Part shown: positions 44,235 to 53,743 of the stretch, one piece after another
How positions within the stretch are numbered: the stretch's first letter is position 1
Layout of the letters: the number at the start of each line of letters is the position of its first letter
Source: Lachnospiraceae bacterium
Lineage (GTDB): Bacteria > Bacillota > Clostridia > Lachnospirales > Lachnospiraceae
Reading direction: 5' to 3'
DNA: 53,833 nt
NCBI GenBank assembly: GCA_026169045.1
Contig: JAPFDH010000118.1
Coordinates: forward strand, 1-53,833
Notes under the pieces: generated by a model
What the model was told of the DNA's origin: nothing
Databases searched by the model: none
Seen by the model: only the letters and a program-made list of their open reading frames with translations
Position numbers and translations under genes: made by a program

Positions 44235-45104
44235 ATGAAGATAGGAAGAAATGATCCGTGTTGGTGTAAAAGTGGTTTAAAATATAAAAAATGCCATGAG
44301 TTATTTGATGAGAAACTGTTGGAATATAGAAATAAAGGTTTTCTGGTTCCGGATCATAGTTTAATTAAAACGAAAGAACAGATTGAAGGGATTCGTAAAA
44401 GCGGTGAAGTAAATAAAGCTGTTTTGGATTATGTTGCTGCACATATTTGTCCGGGTATGACGACAGAAGAAATTGATCAGATGGTATATAAAAAAACAAC
44501 CGAATTGGGAGGAATTCCTGCTCCTCTAAATTTTGAGGGATATCCAAAATCAGTTTGTACTTCCATTAATGAACAGGTTTGTCATGGAATTCCCTCTTCG
44601 GATATTGTGTTGAAAGATGGGGATATCATCAATGTAGATTGTTCCACTATTTTAAATGGATATTTTTCCGATTCTTCCCGTATGTTTTGCATTGGAAATG
44701 TCAATGAGGAAAAAAAGAAATTGGTAGAAGTAGCAAAAGAAAGTATTCGTATCGGATTAAATGAAGTAAAACCATGGAAATGTTTGGGAGATATGGGAGC
44801 AGCAATTCATGAGTTTGTTAAATCCCATGGATATTCTGTTGTCAGGGAAATTGGTGGACATGGAATAGGATTGGAATTTCATGAAGATCCTTTTGTTAGT
44901 TATGTTTCAAGAAGAGGCGAAGAAATGCTGATGGTTCCGGGATTAGTATTTACAATTGAGCCGATGATTAACATGGGAAGTGAAGAAATTTATATAGATG
45001 AGAGTGATGGATGGGGTGTTTACACAGAAGATGGTCAGCCATCAGCGCAATGGGAAGTGACTGTACATGTAACGGACGATGGATATGAAATTTTAGCAGA
45101 CTAA
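44235..45104 (+). CDS. map: Methionine aminopeptidase type I with N-terminal SEC-C zinc motif
   Basis: A 289-residue enzyme removing the initiator methionine. The N-terminal 25 residues form a SEC-C zinc motif (RNDPCWCKSGLKYKKCH), typically for ribosome or partner binding. The M24 domain has the metal ligands: Asp in NVDCSTIL and YFSDSSRMF, His in GGHGIGLEFHE, Glu in FTIEPM and the last Glu in WEVTVHV. The longer form with SEC-C is common in clostridia, often beside a shorter Map elsewhere. The start ATG 44235 has no strong site, only GGTGAAT upstream. Confidence 0.92.
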   Translation: MKIGRNDPCWCKSGLKYKKCHELFDEKLLEYRNKGFLVPDHSLIKTKEQIEGIRKSGEVNKAVLDYVAAHICPGMTTEEIDQMVYKKTTELGGIPAPLNFEGYPKSVCTSINEQVCHGIPSSDIVLKDGDIINVDCSTILNGYFSDSSRMFCIGNVNEEKKKLVEVAKESIRIGLNEVKPWKCLGDMGAAIHEFVKSHGYSVVREIGGHGIGLEFHEDPFVSYVSRRGEEMLMVPGLVFTIEPMINMGSEEIYIDESDGWGVYTEDGQPSAQWEVTVHVTDDGYEILAD

Positions 45105-45134
45105 AAGGGCTGCTATAATAAATACGGAACACAG

Positions 45135-45170
45135 AATTGTACCAGGGGTTTTTGACCCCTGGCAATTTTA
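45135..45170. terminator. Bidirectional terminator between map and spoVB
   Basis: AATTG..CCAGGGG (45135-45148) pairs with CCCCTGG CAATT (45156-45167), followed by TTTA. Convergent genes lie on each side. Confidence 0.85.
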
Positions 45171-45187
45171 TGATAAAAATCGTTTGT

Positions 45188-46714
45188 TTATCGGAAATAT
45201 TTCAAATCCTCACACAACCGGAAACTTGTCATGAAGTAAAACAGGATAACCATGAATAGGATGGATATCAGCAGTGCAAAGATAGAAAGTTGGGGAACAT
45301 AAATGTTTAGTATGTATTGAAGGGATTTTGCAGCACTGCCTGCGAGCAGGGCAAAAATAAGAGGATAAAAAATACTTTTGTATGCGGAAAAAGAAAAGGT
45401 GGAAATTTTCCATAAACAAGTGATATGTAAGATGGTTAGAAAAAGCTGACTGAACAGTGCTCCCCAAAGATAAGCGGTAATGCCGAATATTGGTACAAAA
45501 AATATTATAAAAATAAGCCGGATTCCCATGCTTAGAACGTTGTGAAAAAATACGGATTTGGTTTTTCCAAGGCCGTTTAGTATGCTGGATATAGTAGAAG
45601 AAAGATACAAAAAAGGGCATAACCAAGCCAAAATAGTTAGATAACGTCCCGCTGTTTCACTGTGAAAAATAAATGATCCCATATCATTTCCGAAAAGGAT
45701 AAAAACTGTGGTACACAATATACCGAGCCAAAGGCAAAAACGAATATTCAGACTGGATGCACGGCTGATTTGATTATGGTTATCTGCAGACTGTGCTTCT
45801 GCGACAATGGGCAGAAGCATGACAGAAACCGAATTTGTAAGAGTGGATGGAAACAGGATAAATGGCATAGCCATTCCGGTCAGAACACCGTAAATACTGA
45901 GCGATTGGCTGTTTGTCAAACCGAATAGCTGCAGTCTGCTTGGAATTAAAATAGCCTCAGCACTTTGTAGTATAGATAAAATAAAACGATTAGCGGAAAG
46001 CGGAATCGCCATGGAAATTAAATTTTTCATAATGGGAAAGAGTGGAGAAGAGACCATTTTTTTTTCGGTTTCTTTTAAAAGATAACTAATGCTGATGAAA
46101 ATGGCAGAGGCTGTTTCGCCAATAGTCATACCGGCCATGACCTCCAGCGGAGTTAGAGACCTTCCCTTCTCTATGCTGATTTTCCAGATTAAAAATACGG
46201 TGGTAACACGAACCAACTGTTCAATTACCTGAGCCAGTGCCGGTATAGCAGCTTTTTTTCGTCCATAATAATATCCGGACAAACAGGAGTGGATAGTGGA
46301 AAATGGTAGGGAAAGAGAGGCTATTTTAAGCAGTGGTTCACATCGTTCTTCCAAGAGGATATAAGCGCAAATGGGAGAAGCAAGCGTATACAGAAGAAAC
46401 ATTAAACCGAGTGAAAAGGATACGGAAAGAATCATGCCGGCTTTTAGAGTGAGATGCCCTTTGTTTTGACTGCCAGCAGCCAGTTCTGCTGCCGTGAAAC
46501 GAGAGATAGCAGTTTGAAAACTCATGGCACATACTGCCATACATACGCCAATGGCCGGAAAAACCAATTGATATAATCCCATGCCTTCTTCTCCAATGGC
46601 GTTGGAAAGAAAAATTCGGTAAAAAAACCCAATGGATTTGCTGAACAGACCGGTAAGTGTTAAAATGATCGTACCGGTGATTAATGGATTTTTTGTGAGT
46701 GTGTGTAACTTCAT
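45188..46714 (-). CDS. spoVB: SpoVB-like polysaccharide/lipid flippase
   Basis: A 508-residue MOP-superfamily transporter with about 14 helices. The start has TGTIILTLTGLFSKSIGFFYRIFLSNAIGEEGMGLYQLVFP, the SpoVB/YtgP opening. SpoVB is required for spore cortex formation and probably flips lipid II-like precursors. It is alone on the minus strand, with AAAGGA at its start region and a shared terminator. As a sporulation gene it fits an endospore-forming clostridium, but related flippases serve other polysaccharides, so the assignment to SpoVB itself is from family resemblance. Confidence 0.85.
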   Translation of the reverse strand: MKLHTLTKNPLITGTIILTLTGLFSKSIGFFYRIFLSNAIGEEGMGLYQLVFPAIGVCMAVCAMSFQTAISRFTAAELAAGSQNKGHLTLKAGMILSVSFSLGLMFLLYTLASPICAYILLEERCEPLLKIASLSLPFSTIHSCLSGYYYGRKKAAIPALAQVIEQLVRVTTVFLIWKISIEKGRSLTPLEVMAGMTIGETASAIFISISYLLKETEKKMVSSPLFPIMKNLISMAIPLSANRFILSILQSAEAILIPSRLQLFGLTNSQSLSIYGVLTGMAMPFILFPSTLTNSVSVMLLPIVAEAQSADNHNQISRASSLNIRFCLWLGILCTTVFILFGNDMGSFIFHSETAGRYLTILAWLCPFLYLSSTISSILNGLGKTKSVFFHNVLSMGIRLIFIIFFVPIFGITAYLWGALFSQLFLTILHITCLWKISTFSFSAYKSIFYPLIFALLAGSAAKSLQYILNIYVPQLSIFALLISILFMVILFYFMTSFRLCEDLKYFR

Positions 46715-46787
46715 GATCAGTCCTTTCTAAAATATCAGGTTATAGGTGACATGTCTAAAGTGTTATAGTACAATATATCCGTTTTTC

Positions 46788-46817
46788 TTGACAATTATGA
46801 GTATTTTAGATTATATT
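46788..46817 (+). promoter_or_regulatory. Promoter for argF
   Basis: Perfect TTGACA (46788-46793), an 18-bp spacer and TATATT (46812-46817). The sequence TATGAGTATTTTA between them resembles half an ArgR box; this is only suggestive. Confidence 0.7.
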
Positions 46818-46893
46818 AATAGGTAATTGTTGCAATGAGTTTTTGATAATGGAGACTGTAAGGCCGTTGGTGCGGCAGAATGAGAGGAATAGT

Positions 46894-47892
46894 ATGAACT
46901 TAAAAGGACGCAGTTTTTTAAAATTGTTGGATTTTACGACAGAAGAAATAGAATATCTGCTGGATTTGGCGGCTTTGTTAAAGGATAAAAAGAAAAAGGG
47001 TGAGCCTGTTGATTTCTTAAAAGGAAAAAATGTAGCGTTAATTTTTGAAAAAACTTCTACACGCACACGGTGTTCTTTTGAGGTTGCAGCCCATGATCTG
47101 GGAATGGGTGCGACTTACTTGGATCCGGATAGTTCACAGATCGGAAAGAAAGAGAGTATCGCAGATACAGCCAGAGTTCTCGGAAGAATGTTTGAAGGAA
47201 TAGAATACAGAGGATATGGGCAAAAAATAGTAGAAGAACTGGCAGAATATGCAGGTGTTCCTGTTTGGAATGGTCTGACGAACGAATTCCATCCGACACA
47301 GATGTTAGCTGACCTTTTGACAATTCGTGAAAAACTCGGCCATTTGAAAGGAGTACGCCTTGTCTATATGGGAGATGCTCGTTACAATATGGGAAATTCC
47401 TGGATGGTAGCTTGTGCAAAAATGGGAATGCATTTTGTGGCTTGTGCACCAAAAGAATATTTTCCTTCCGCTGATTTGGTAGAACAATGCCGGGAAATTG
47501 CTGAACAAACGGGAGCATCCATTACTCTGACGGATAATGTGGAAATCGGGACGAAAGACGCAGATGTTATTTATACAGACGTGTGGGTATCTATGGGTGA
47601 GCCCGATGAAGTTTGGGAACAGAGAATCCGTGAACTTTCCCCATATCAGGTAAATAAAGCTGTGATGGATAATGCTGGGGAAAAAGCAATCTTTATGCAT
47701 TGTCTTCCGGCATTTCATGATCTGAAAACAAAGATCGGAAAGAAAATAGAAGAACAATTTGGAATCAGCGAAATGGAAGTAACAAATGAAGTTTTTGAAA
47801 GTCCGCAATCAGTTGTTTTTGATGAAGCAGAAAATAGAATGCACACTATAAAAGCGGTTATGGCGGCTACACTGGGATGGGAAGCAGAGTAA
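46894..47892 (+). CDS. argF: Ornithine carbamoyltransferase
   Basis: A 332-residue enzyme forming citrulline from ornithine and carbamoyl phosphate. The carbamoyl phosphate site is STRTRCSFE, ornithine-binding residues are in [11 protein letters not shown] and [11 protein letters not shown], and the catalytic Cys is in [12 protein letters not shown] 46894 follows GAGAGGAAT; the frame is open 51 bases upstream from GTG/ATG codons without a site. No other arginine gene is in the window, so it may be the biosynthetic or the arginine-deiminase type; sequence alone does not decide. Confidence 0.95.
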   Translation: MNLKGRSFLKLLDFTTEEIEYLLDLAALLKDKKKKGEPVDFLKGKNVALIFEKTSTRTRCSFEVAAHDLGMGATYLDPDSSQIGKKESIADTARVLGRMFEGIEYRGYGQKIVEELAEYAGVPVWNGLTNEFHPTQMLADLLTIREKLGHLKGVRLVYMGDARYNMGNSWMVACAKMGMHFVACAPKEYFPSADLVEQCREIAEQTGASITLTDNVEIGTKDADVIYTDVWVSMGEPDEVWEQRIRELSPYQVNKAVMDNAGEKAIFMHCLPAFHDLKTKIGKKIEEQFGISEMEVTNEVFESPQSVVFDEAENRMHTIKAVMAATLGWEAE

Positions 47893-47915
47893 AATAGAAA
47901 GGCGAATCGTGTCAT

Positions 47916-48197
47916 ATGGGACGAAAAAGAGGGAATCATTGGCTGGCTGTAATGGAAGTTCTTTTATCTGCTGCGATTATTATTGCAGCAGTTCTTTTGT
48001 TCTGCAACATTGAAGTGTATGAAGTTTGTTTTCCCATTATTTTTGGTTTAGCATTTTTTTTGTGTCTGGTGTATCTGGCGGAATGGATTCAGTGTCGAAA
48101 TATACACAAAAAAATCGGAGGAATTGTCTTTTTAGGTATTTTAGGAGTATTATTGATTTTTATGACAGCAGCCAGTATAGGTGTGTTGGGAAGATAA
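47916..48197 (+). CDS. Small three-helix membrane protein of unknown function
   Basis: A 93-residue protein with three predicted helices (about 12-30, 38-57 and 67-90) and a basic N-terminus (MGRKRGNHW). I do not recognise a family. It lies 23 bases after argF and 40 bases before birA on the same strand, so it probably shares their transcript. The ribosome binding site (AAAGGCG) is weak and distant. Confidence 0.6.
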   Translation: MGRKRGNHWLAVMEVLLSAAIIIAAVLLFCNIEVYEVCFPIIFGLAFFLCLVYLAEWIQCRNIHKKIGGIVFLGILGVLLIFMTAASIGVLGR

Positions 48198-48237
48198 AAT
48201 CCGGATAGAAAATACCATATAGAGGTGAGATTGTATT

Positions 48238-49215
48238 ATGAAAACAGAAGTTTTGGCAATGCTGCAGGAAGAAACATATGTATCCGGGCAGAAAATCTGT
48301 GACAGACTGCACGTATCCAGAACAGCTGTCTGGAAAATGATGAAACGTTTGCGGGAAGAGGGATATGAGATCGAAGCGGTTTCCAATAGAGGATATTGTT
48401 TAAAGCATATTCCGGATGTGATTACAGAAGAGGCTTGTCTGAAAGAAATGGAAACATCCTGGGCTGGCCGAAAGATTATTTACAGAGATGAAGTGGATTC
48501 TACGAATACGTTGGCGAAACAAAAAGGAGAAGAAGGTGCTCCGCATGGAACGCTGATCGTAGCAGATATGCAGACGAACGGAAAAGGGCGTCTGGGAAGA
48601 AATTGGGTTATCCCAAAAGGGCAGGCAATTGTAATGTCGTTGCTGCTCAGACCACAGATTGAACCACAGTGCGCATCCATGTTGACTTTAGTTGCCGCTC
48701 TGGCTGTCAGTCAGGCAATTAAGGAAAAGATCGGAATTGCGGTACAGATCAAGTGGCCAAATGATATTGTGTATAAAGGGAAAAAAATATGCGGTATTCT
48801 TACAGAAATGAGCGCGGAAATGGATGTCATTCATTATATAGTAGTTGGCATAGGTATTAATACCGGAAAAATTCCATTCGATAAGGAACTGGAGGAAAAA
48901 GCAGATACCCTTTATAGAATAACGGGAAATTATTTCCCGAGACGAATATTGATTTCGGCTGTCATGAAACATTTTGAAACATATTATGAACAATTTTGTC
49001 AGACAGGGGATTTGTCACTTCTTCAAAATATATATGAAGAAAGTCTTGCGAATAAAAATAATCAGGTCCGTGTTTTGGCACCCGGAAACGAATATACGGG
49101 TGAATGTCTTGGAATCACAAAAAACGGAGAATTACGTGTCCGTGATCAGAGCGGAACGTTGCGAACGGTGATGTCCGGAGAAGTATCGGTAAGGGGGATA
49201 TATGGTTATGTCTGA
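48238..49215 (+). CDS. birA: Biotin--protein ligase with regulatory HTH (BirA)
   Basis: A 325-residue bifunctional protein that joins biotin to carboxylase subunits and represses biotin genes. The N-terminal winged helix-turn-helix (SGQKICDRLHVSRTAVWKMMKRLREEGYEI) is present, then the ligase core with STNTLAK, the biotinyl-AMP loop TNGKGRLGRNW, and IKWPNDIVYKGKKICGILTE, and a C-terminal SH3-like domain. The GAGGTGAG site precedes ATG 48238. It overlaps the next gene by a few bases. Confidence 0.94.
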   Translation: MKTEVLAMLQEETYVSGQKICDRLHVSRTAVWKMMKRLREEGYEIEAVSNRGYCLKHIPDVITEEACLKEMETSWAGRKIIYRDEVDSTNTLAKQKGEEGAPHGTLIVADMQTNGKGRLGRNWVIPKGQAIVMSLLLRPQIEPQCASMLTLVAALAVSQAIKEKIGIAVQIKWPNDIVYKGKKICGILTEMSAEMDVIHYIVVGIGINTGKIPFDKELEEKADTLYRITGNYFPRRILISAVMKHFETYYEQFCQTGDLSLLQNIYEESLANKNNQVRVLAPGNEYTGECLGITKNGELRVRDQSGTLRTVMSGEVSVRGIYGYV

Positions 49216-49549
49216 ACAGACAGAAAACGTAGTGTTGTGCGGTGCAAATTCCTACGAACAGAAATATTATTTAAATGAAAATTTCAAAAAGCTTCCGCAG
49301 AATATTAAAGATGAACTTCAAATTATGTGTGTGCTTTACACGGAAGAAGTTGGTGGTATTCTGACTTTGGAATATGAGGAAGATGGAACATTGATTTTCC
49401 GTTCGGTTGCCGATGATATGGATTATTATTATGATGAAATCAGTGCCGGTTTAAAAATTCGGCAAATGCAGAGAGAAAAAAAAGAATTGTTGGAATCATT
49501 GGAACTATATTATCGGGTATTCTATCTGGGAGAAAAAGTGGATGTTTAA
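49208..49549 (+). CDS. Small conserved protein of unknown function (possibly DUF6145)
   Basis: A 113-residue cytoplasmic protein beginning MSEQTENVVLCGANSYEQKYYLNE. The middle is acidic (EEDG, DDMDYYYDE) and the end is helical (LKIRQMQREKKELLESLELYY). I associate this opening with a Lachnospiraceae family recorded as DUF6145, from memory only. It overlaps birA by a few bases and ends eight bases into dusB, so it sits in a tightly coupled birA-unknown-dusB operon. ATG 49202 is an alternative start two codons earlier. Confidence 0.72.
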   Translation: MSEQTENVVLCGANSYEQKYYLNENFKKLPQNIKDELQIMCVLYTEEVGGILTLEYEEDGTLIFRSVADDMDYYYDEISAGLKIRQMQREKKELLESLELYYRVFYLGEKVDV

Positions 49550-50516
49550 AATTGGCGATATAACGATTCAACATAATACAGCATTGGGACCCATGGCAGG
49601 TGTAACAGACCTGCCCTTTCGTTTGTTGTGCAAAGAAATGGGATGCGGGCTTTTGTATACAGAAATGATAAGTGCAAAAGCGCTGTATTATAAAAATAAA
49701 AATACGGAACCTTTATTGGAGACAAGAAAAGAAGAATATCCGTTGGCATTGCAGTTATTTGGATCAGATCCGGACTTAATTGCTGATATGGCAAAGAATC
49801 TGGAAACAGGCCCCTATGATATTTTTGATTTAAACATGGGATGTCCTGTGCCGAAAGTGTTTAATAATGGTGAAGGTTCGGCTCTGATGGGAAATCCTAA
49901 GCTGGTAGAGGAAATTTTAACCAAATTGGTAAAAGCTACAAAAAAACCGGTGACGGTTAAAATACGAAAGGGAATCGATGATTCTCATGTTAATGCAGTA
50001 GAAATTGCAAAAATAGCGGAAGGCTGTGGTGTATCTGCCATTGCAGTTCATGGAAGAACACGTATGCAGTATTATAGCGGAAAAGCGGATTGGAATATTA
50101 TTGCACAGGTAAAAAATGCAGTGAGTATACCGGTTATCGGTAATGGAGATATTGAAACAGGAAGGGATGCAAAAAAAATGATGGAAGAGACAGGTTGCGA
50201 TGCCATTATGGTTGCACGTCGGGCAAGAGGAAACCCTTGGATTTTCCGTCAAATTAATTCGTATTTGGAAAATGGAACAGAAGAAAAAGAACCGGATTAT
50301 GAAGAAATTACGGATATGATCCTACGGCATGCTTCTATGGAGGCCGAGGCGTTTGGGGAATATATGGGGGTTTTACGAATGCGAAAACATGTGGCCTGGT
50401 ATACAGCAGGACTTCCCCATTCCGCGTCCATGCGTAGAAAAGTAAATGAAGCAGAAACATTACAGGATCTAAAAAGCTTATTGACAAGAGATACCCTTTC
50501 GTCTATAATATGTTAA
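49542..50516 (+). CDS. dusB: tRNA-dihydrouridine synthase B
   Basis: A 324-residue FMN-dependent enzyme reducing specific tRNA uridines to dihydrouridine. Motifs are LGPMAGVTDLPFRLL, DLNMGCPVPKVFNNGEGSALM with the catalytic Cys, VKIRKGID, VHGRTRMQYYSGKADW and GNGDIETG followed by MVARRARGNPW. The N- and C-terminal parts match the DusB subgroup. It is the last gene of the operon, and GGGAG lies before the ATG. The preceding gene overlaps it by eight bases. Confidence 0.94.
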   Translation: MFKIGDITIQHNTALGPMAGVTDLPFRLLCKEMGCGLLYTEMISAKALYYKNKNTEPLLETRKEEYPLALQLFGSDPDLIADMAKNLETGPYDIFDLNMGCPVPKVFNNGEGSALMGNPKLVEEILTKLVKATKKPVTVKIRKGIDDSHVNAVEIAKIAEGCGVSAIAVHGRTRMQYYSGKADWNIIAQVKNAVSIPVIGNGDIETGRDAKKMMEETGCDAIMVARRARGNPWIFRQINSYLENGTEEKEPDYEEITDMILRHASMEAEAFGEYMGVLRMRKHVAWYTAGLPHSASMRRKVNEAETLQDLKSLLTRDTLSSIIC

Positions 50517-50572
50517 TTGGAAAAATCCGACTGCAATCATGCAATCAACCGGTCAGTAAATAGCTGGTTATC

Positions 50573-50629
50573 CATAACAAAAAAGGTGTTATGAAATAGG
50601 AGTCACTATTCTATGGAAAGAATTCTTTC
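50573..50629. promoter_or_regulatory. Two palindromes in the greA leader
   Basis: CATAACA (50573-50579) pairs with TGTTATG (50587-50593), and GAAAGAATTCTTTC (50616-50629) is a perfect 14-bp palindrome. Neither is followed by a T run. They may be operators or mRNA hairpins of the 164-base gap before greA, or be chance. Confidence 0.3.
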
Positions 50630-50680
50630 AAATAAGGGATGGGATGGTGAAACTGTAAGTAATTGAAGGAGGCAGTATTC

Positions 50681-51160
50681 ATGGCTGACAACAAAAAAAA
50701 CATTTTAACGTATGCAGGTTTAAAACAACTGGAAGATGAATTACATGATTTAAAAGTGGTAAGACGTAAAGAAGTTGCTGAGAAGATTAAAGAAGCGCGT
50801 GAACAGGGTGACTTATCCGAAAATGCAGAGTACGACGCAGCAAAAGATGAACAGAGAGATATTGAGGCAAGAATTGAAGAATTGGAAAAAATTCTTAAAA
50901 ATGCGGAAGTAGTTGTAGAGGATGAAGTTGATCTGGATAAAATCAGCATTGGATGTAAAGTAAAGGTATATGATTTTGAATTTGAAGAGGAACTGGAATT
51001 TTCTATTGTAGGTTCAACAGAAGCCAATAGTTTACAGTATAAGATATCCAATGAATCTCCGGTTGGGGCAGCTTTAATTGGCCGTAAGATTGGAGATGTA
51101 GTTAAAGTAGAAACACAGGCAGGAGAAATGGAATACAGAGTTCTTGCTATCAGCAGATAA
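50681..51160 (+). CDS. greA: Transcription elongation factor GreA
   Basis: A 159-residue factor that rescues backtracked RNA polymerase by stimulating transcript cleavage. The N-terminal coiled coil holds the acidic tip (QGDLSENAEYDAAKDEQ) and the C-terminal FKBP-like domain follows (GCKVKVYDFE, SPVGAALIGRKIGDVV). AAGGAGG precedes ATG 50681. It is followed after 25 bases by lysS. The greA-lysS pair is a common Firmicute arrangement. Confidence 0.96.
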   Translation: MADNKKNILTYAGLKQLEDELHDLKVVRRKEVAEKIKEAREQGDLSENAEYDAAKDEQRDIEARIEELEKILKNAEVVVEDEVDLDKISIGCKVKVYDFEFEEELEFSIVGSTEANSLQYKISNESPVGAALIGRKIGDVVKVETQAGEMEYRVLAISR

Positions 51161-51185
51161 AAGAAGAAAATGAAGGAGTGAAAAC

Positions 51186-53141
51186 ATGGCAGGACAGAAT
51201 CAGGAACAGGATTTGAATCAGTTATTGAAGGTGCGCCGCGAAAAGCTTGCTCAATTGCAGGCGGATGGCAGAGACCCATTTCAGATTACGAAATACGATG
51301 TGACGGCACATACAGCGGATATTAAAGAAGGATTTGAGGAGCTGGAAGGGAAAAAAGTTTCCATTGCCGGTCGTTTGATGTCCAAACGTGTTATGGGAAA
51401 AGCATCATTCTGTAACGTTCAGGATTTAAAGGGAAGTATCCAGTCCTACGTGGCGAGAGACAGCATCGGGGAAGACTCCTATAAGGAATTTAAAAAGTTT
51501 GATATCGGTGATATCGTCGGAATCGAAGGGGAAGTATTTAAGACAAAGACAGGTGAAATTTCCATCCATGCCGCAAAGGTTACACTTTTGTCTAAGAGTC
51601 TTCAGATTCTTCCGGAAAAATTCCATGGTCTGACGAATACAGATATTCGTTATCGTCAGAGATATGTGGATTTAATCATGAATGAAGATGTAAAAGATAC
51701 TTTTATAAAACGATCCAAGATTCTTAGCAGTATTCGTAAGTATTTGGACGGACAGGGATTTATGGAAGTGGAAACTCCAATGCTGGTATCCAATGCCGGT
51801 GGTGCTGCTGCCAGACCGTTTGAAACTCATTTTAATGCATTAAACGAGGATTTAAAGCTGCGCATTTCTCTTGAGTTATATTTGAAGAGATTAATTGTGG
51901 GTGGTTTGGAACGTGTTTATGAGATTGGCCGTGTTTTCCGAAATGAAGGTTTGGACACCAGACATAATCCGGAATTTACACTGATGGAATTGTATCAGGC
52001 CTATACAGATTATCACGGCATGATGGATTTGACAGAAAATCTGTATCGATTTGTTGCTCAGGAAGTATTGGGAACCACTAAAATTTCATATAATGGTATT
52101 GAAATGGATTTGGGTAAGCCATTTGAACGACTGACTATGGTAGATGCTGTAAAGAAATATGCTGGTGTGGATTTCAATGAAATTCATACATTGGAAGAAG
52201 CCAGAGCAGCAGCAAAAGAGCATAATGTCGCATATGAAGAGAGACACAAAAAGGGAGATATTCTGAATCTGTTTTTTGAAGAATTCGTAGAAGAACATTT
52301 GGTTCAGCCTACCTTTATTATGGATCATCCGATCGAAATTTCTCCTTTGACAAAGAAAAAGCCGGAAAATCCGGAATATGTGGAACGTTTTGAGTTCTTT
52401 ATGAATGGATGGGAAATGGCAAATGCATATTCAGAATTAAATGATCCGATTGATCAGAGAGAACGTTTTGCAGCACAGGAAGAATTGTTTGCACAGGGAG
52501 ACGAGGAAGCCAATCATACAGATGAAGATTTCCTGAATGCATTGGAAATCGGTATGCCTCCGACAGGCGGAATTGGATTTGGAATTGACCGTATGTGTAT
52601 GCTTCTGACCGATTCTCTGGCAATCAGAGATGTGCTTTTGTTCCCGACAATGAAGTCACAGGGTGCTGCTAAGAACGAAGCAAACAACGCTGCACAGTCA
52701 ACTCCAGTAGCTGCAAAAGTAGTTGTTCCAGTCGAAGAAACAGCTGCACCAGCGAAGGTTGAGATCGATTTCTCTAATGTAGAAGTTGAACCATTATTTG
52801 AAGATATGGTAGACTTCGAAACATTCAGCAAATCAGATTTCCGTGCTGTTAAGGTAAAAGAATGTGAAGCAGTTCCAAAATCTAAGAAGCTTCTGAAATT
52901 CCTTCTTGACGATGGTTCAGGCGTAGATCGTGTGATTTTAAGCGGTATTCATGATTACTACGAACCAGAAGAGTTAGTAGGAAAGACATTACTTGCAATC
53001 ACAAACCTTCCACCACGTAAGATGATGGGAATTGATTCTTGTGGTATGATCATCTCCGCTACACACCTTGTAGAAGGAAGAGAAGGACTGAACGTTCTGA
53101 TCCTTGATGATCACATTCCGGCAGGAGCAAAATTGTACTAA
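51186..53141 (+). CDS. lysS: Lysyl-tRNA synthetase with C-terminal EMAP-like tRNA-binding domain
   Basis: A 651-residue class II synthetase, about 150 longer than the usual 490-500. Residues about 1-492 are a complete LysRS: N-terminal OB-fold anticodon domain, motif 2 [12 protein letters not shown], motif 3 near [16 protein letters not shown] low-complexity Ala/Pro/Val linker (about 493-540) leads to a C-terminal tRNA-binding domain of the Trbp111/EMAP-II type ([46 protein letters not shown]). In the added part 8 of 9 prolines use CCA, against 3 of 15 in the core, and CTT leucine codons rise. This suggests that the tail was acquired from another source. AAGGAG precedes ATG 51186. Confidence 0.95.
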   Translation: MAGQNQEQDLNQLLKVRREKLAQLQADGRDPFQITKYDVTAHTADIKEGFEELEGKKVSIAGRLMSKRVMGKASFCNVQDLKGSIQSYVARDSIGEDSYKEFKKFDIGDIVGIEGEVFKTKTGEISIHAAKVTLLSKSLQILPEKFHGLTNTDIRYRQRYVDLIMNEDVKDTFIKRSKILSSIRKYLDGQGFMEVETPMLVSNAGGAAARPFETHFNALNEDLKLRISLELYLKRLIVGGLERVYEIGRVFRNEGLDTRHNPEFTLMELYQAYTDYHGMMDLTENLYRFVAQEVLGTTKISYNGIEMDLGKPFERLTMVDAVKKYAGVDFNEIHTLEEARAAAKEHNVAYEERHKKGDILNLFFEEFVEEHLVQPTFIMDHPIEISPLTKKKPENPEYVERFEFFMNGWEMANAYSELNDPIDQRERFAAQEELFAQGDEEANHTDEDFLNALEIGMPPTGGIGFGIDRMCMLLTDSLAIRDVLLFPTMKSQGAAKNEANNAAQSTPVAAKVVVPVEETAAPAKVEIDFSNVEVEPLFEDMVDFETFSKSDFRAVKVKECEAVPKSKKLLKFLLDDGSGVDRVILSGIHDYYEPEELVGKTLLAITNLPPRKMMGIDSCGMIISATHLVEGREGLNVLILDDHIPAGAKLY

Positions 53142-53274
53142 GAGCAAGAAATTTTAAGCTATATTTTAAACAGAAAAACAGGTTACTACACCACATTTAC
53201 ACCAAATTTTTTAAAAGTCTAAGAGAAGGACTCTGCAAAAGAACGGTGTAAAAGAAAACTAGTAATAAAAGAAA

Positions 53275-53317
53275 CAGTTGAGTGTACCAAAAAAGTTGGT
53301 GCACCCAGCTGTTTTTT
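53275..53317 (+). terminator. Terminator after lysS
   Basis: CAGTTG..GTGTACCAA (from 53275) pairs with TTGGTGCACCCAGCTG (to 53311), about 15 bp with two wobble pairs and one mismatch, then T6. Upstream, TTTACACC (near 53196) and GGTGTAAA form another inverted repeat. Confidence 0.85.
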
Positions 53318-53743
53318 GTTTCTTAAAAATATTTAAATATCAAAAATGGAAGTAATCAGTGTTGTAGTTGGTTATTTTTTATTCTATATCGCACATCAAC
53401 AATTCAAAAATTTTTATATATTTCCCAGCAGACCCTGTAAAAATGCCTCTCAGCATTTCGTTATATAGAAGGATATTTAATAATATCAATCTTTGTACAT
53501 TGACAATTGAATAGCTTTTGAATATGAAGATACCTGAATTGAATATGCATGCGGCGTGTCTGTTCAGAGCATACAATCCTAAAAGAAGAGGGTTAGGGAA
53601 CGGAAATATTTGAAAGCGTAATAAAACGATTTATTAACTGCGCAAGAGATAGCTTAATAAAAACTATATGTGTAGGTGATGAAGTGCAAAATACTATATC
53701 TACACTTGATTTTTTTGATACAGAATTGAAAGGAACGATATTT
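53318..53743. other. AT-rich non-coding stretch
   Basis: About 425 bases with no supported gene on either strand. Base composition is more AT-rich than the preceding genes and no consensus promoter was confirmed. A plus-strand frame is open from about 53598 but has no good start until 53744. Confidence 0.5.

Noticed and set aside
53379-53576. 65-codon minus-strand gene in the AT-rich gap
   Set aside because: No ribosome binding site and no recognisable features; chance open frame in AT-rich DNA.
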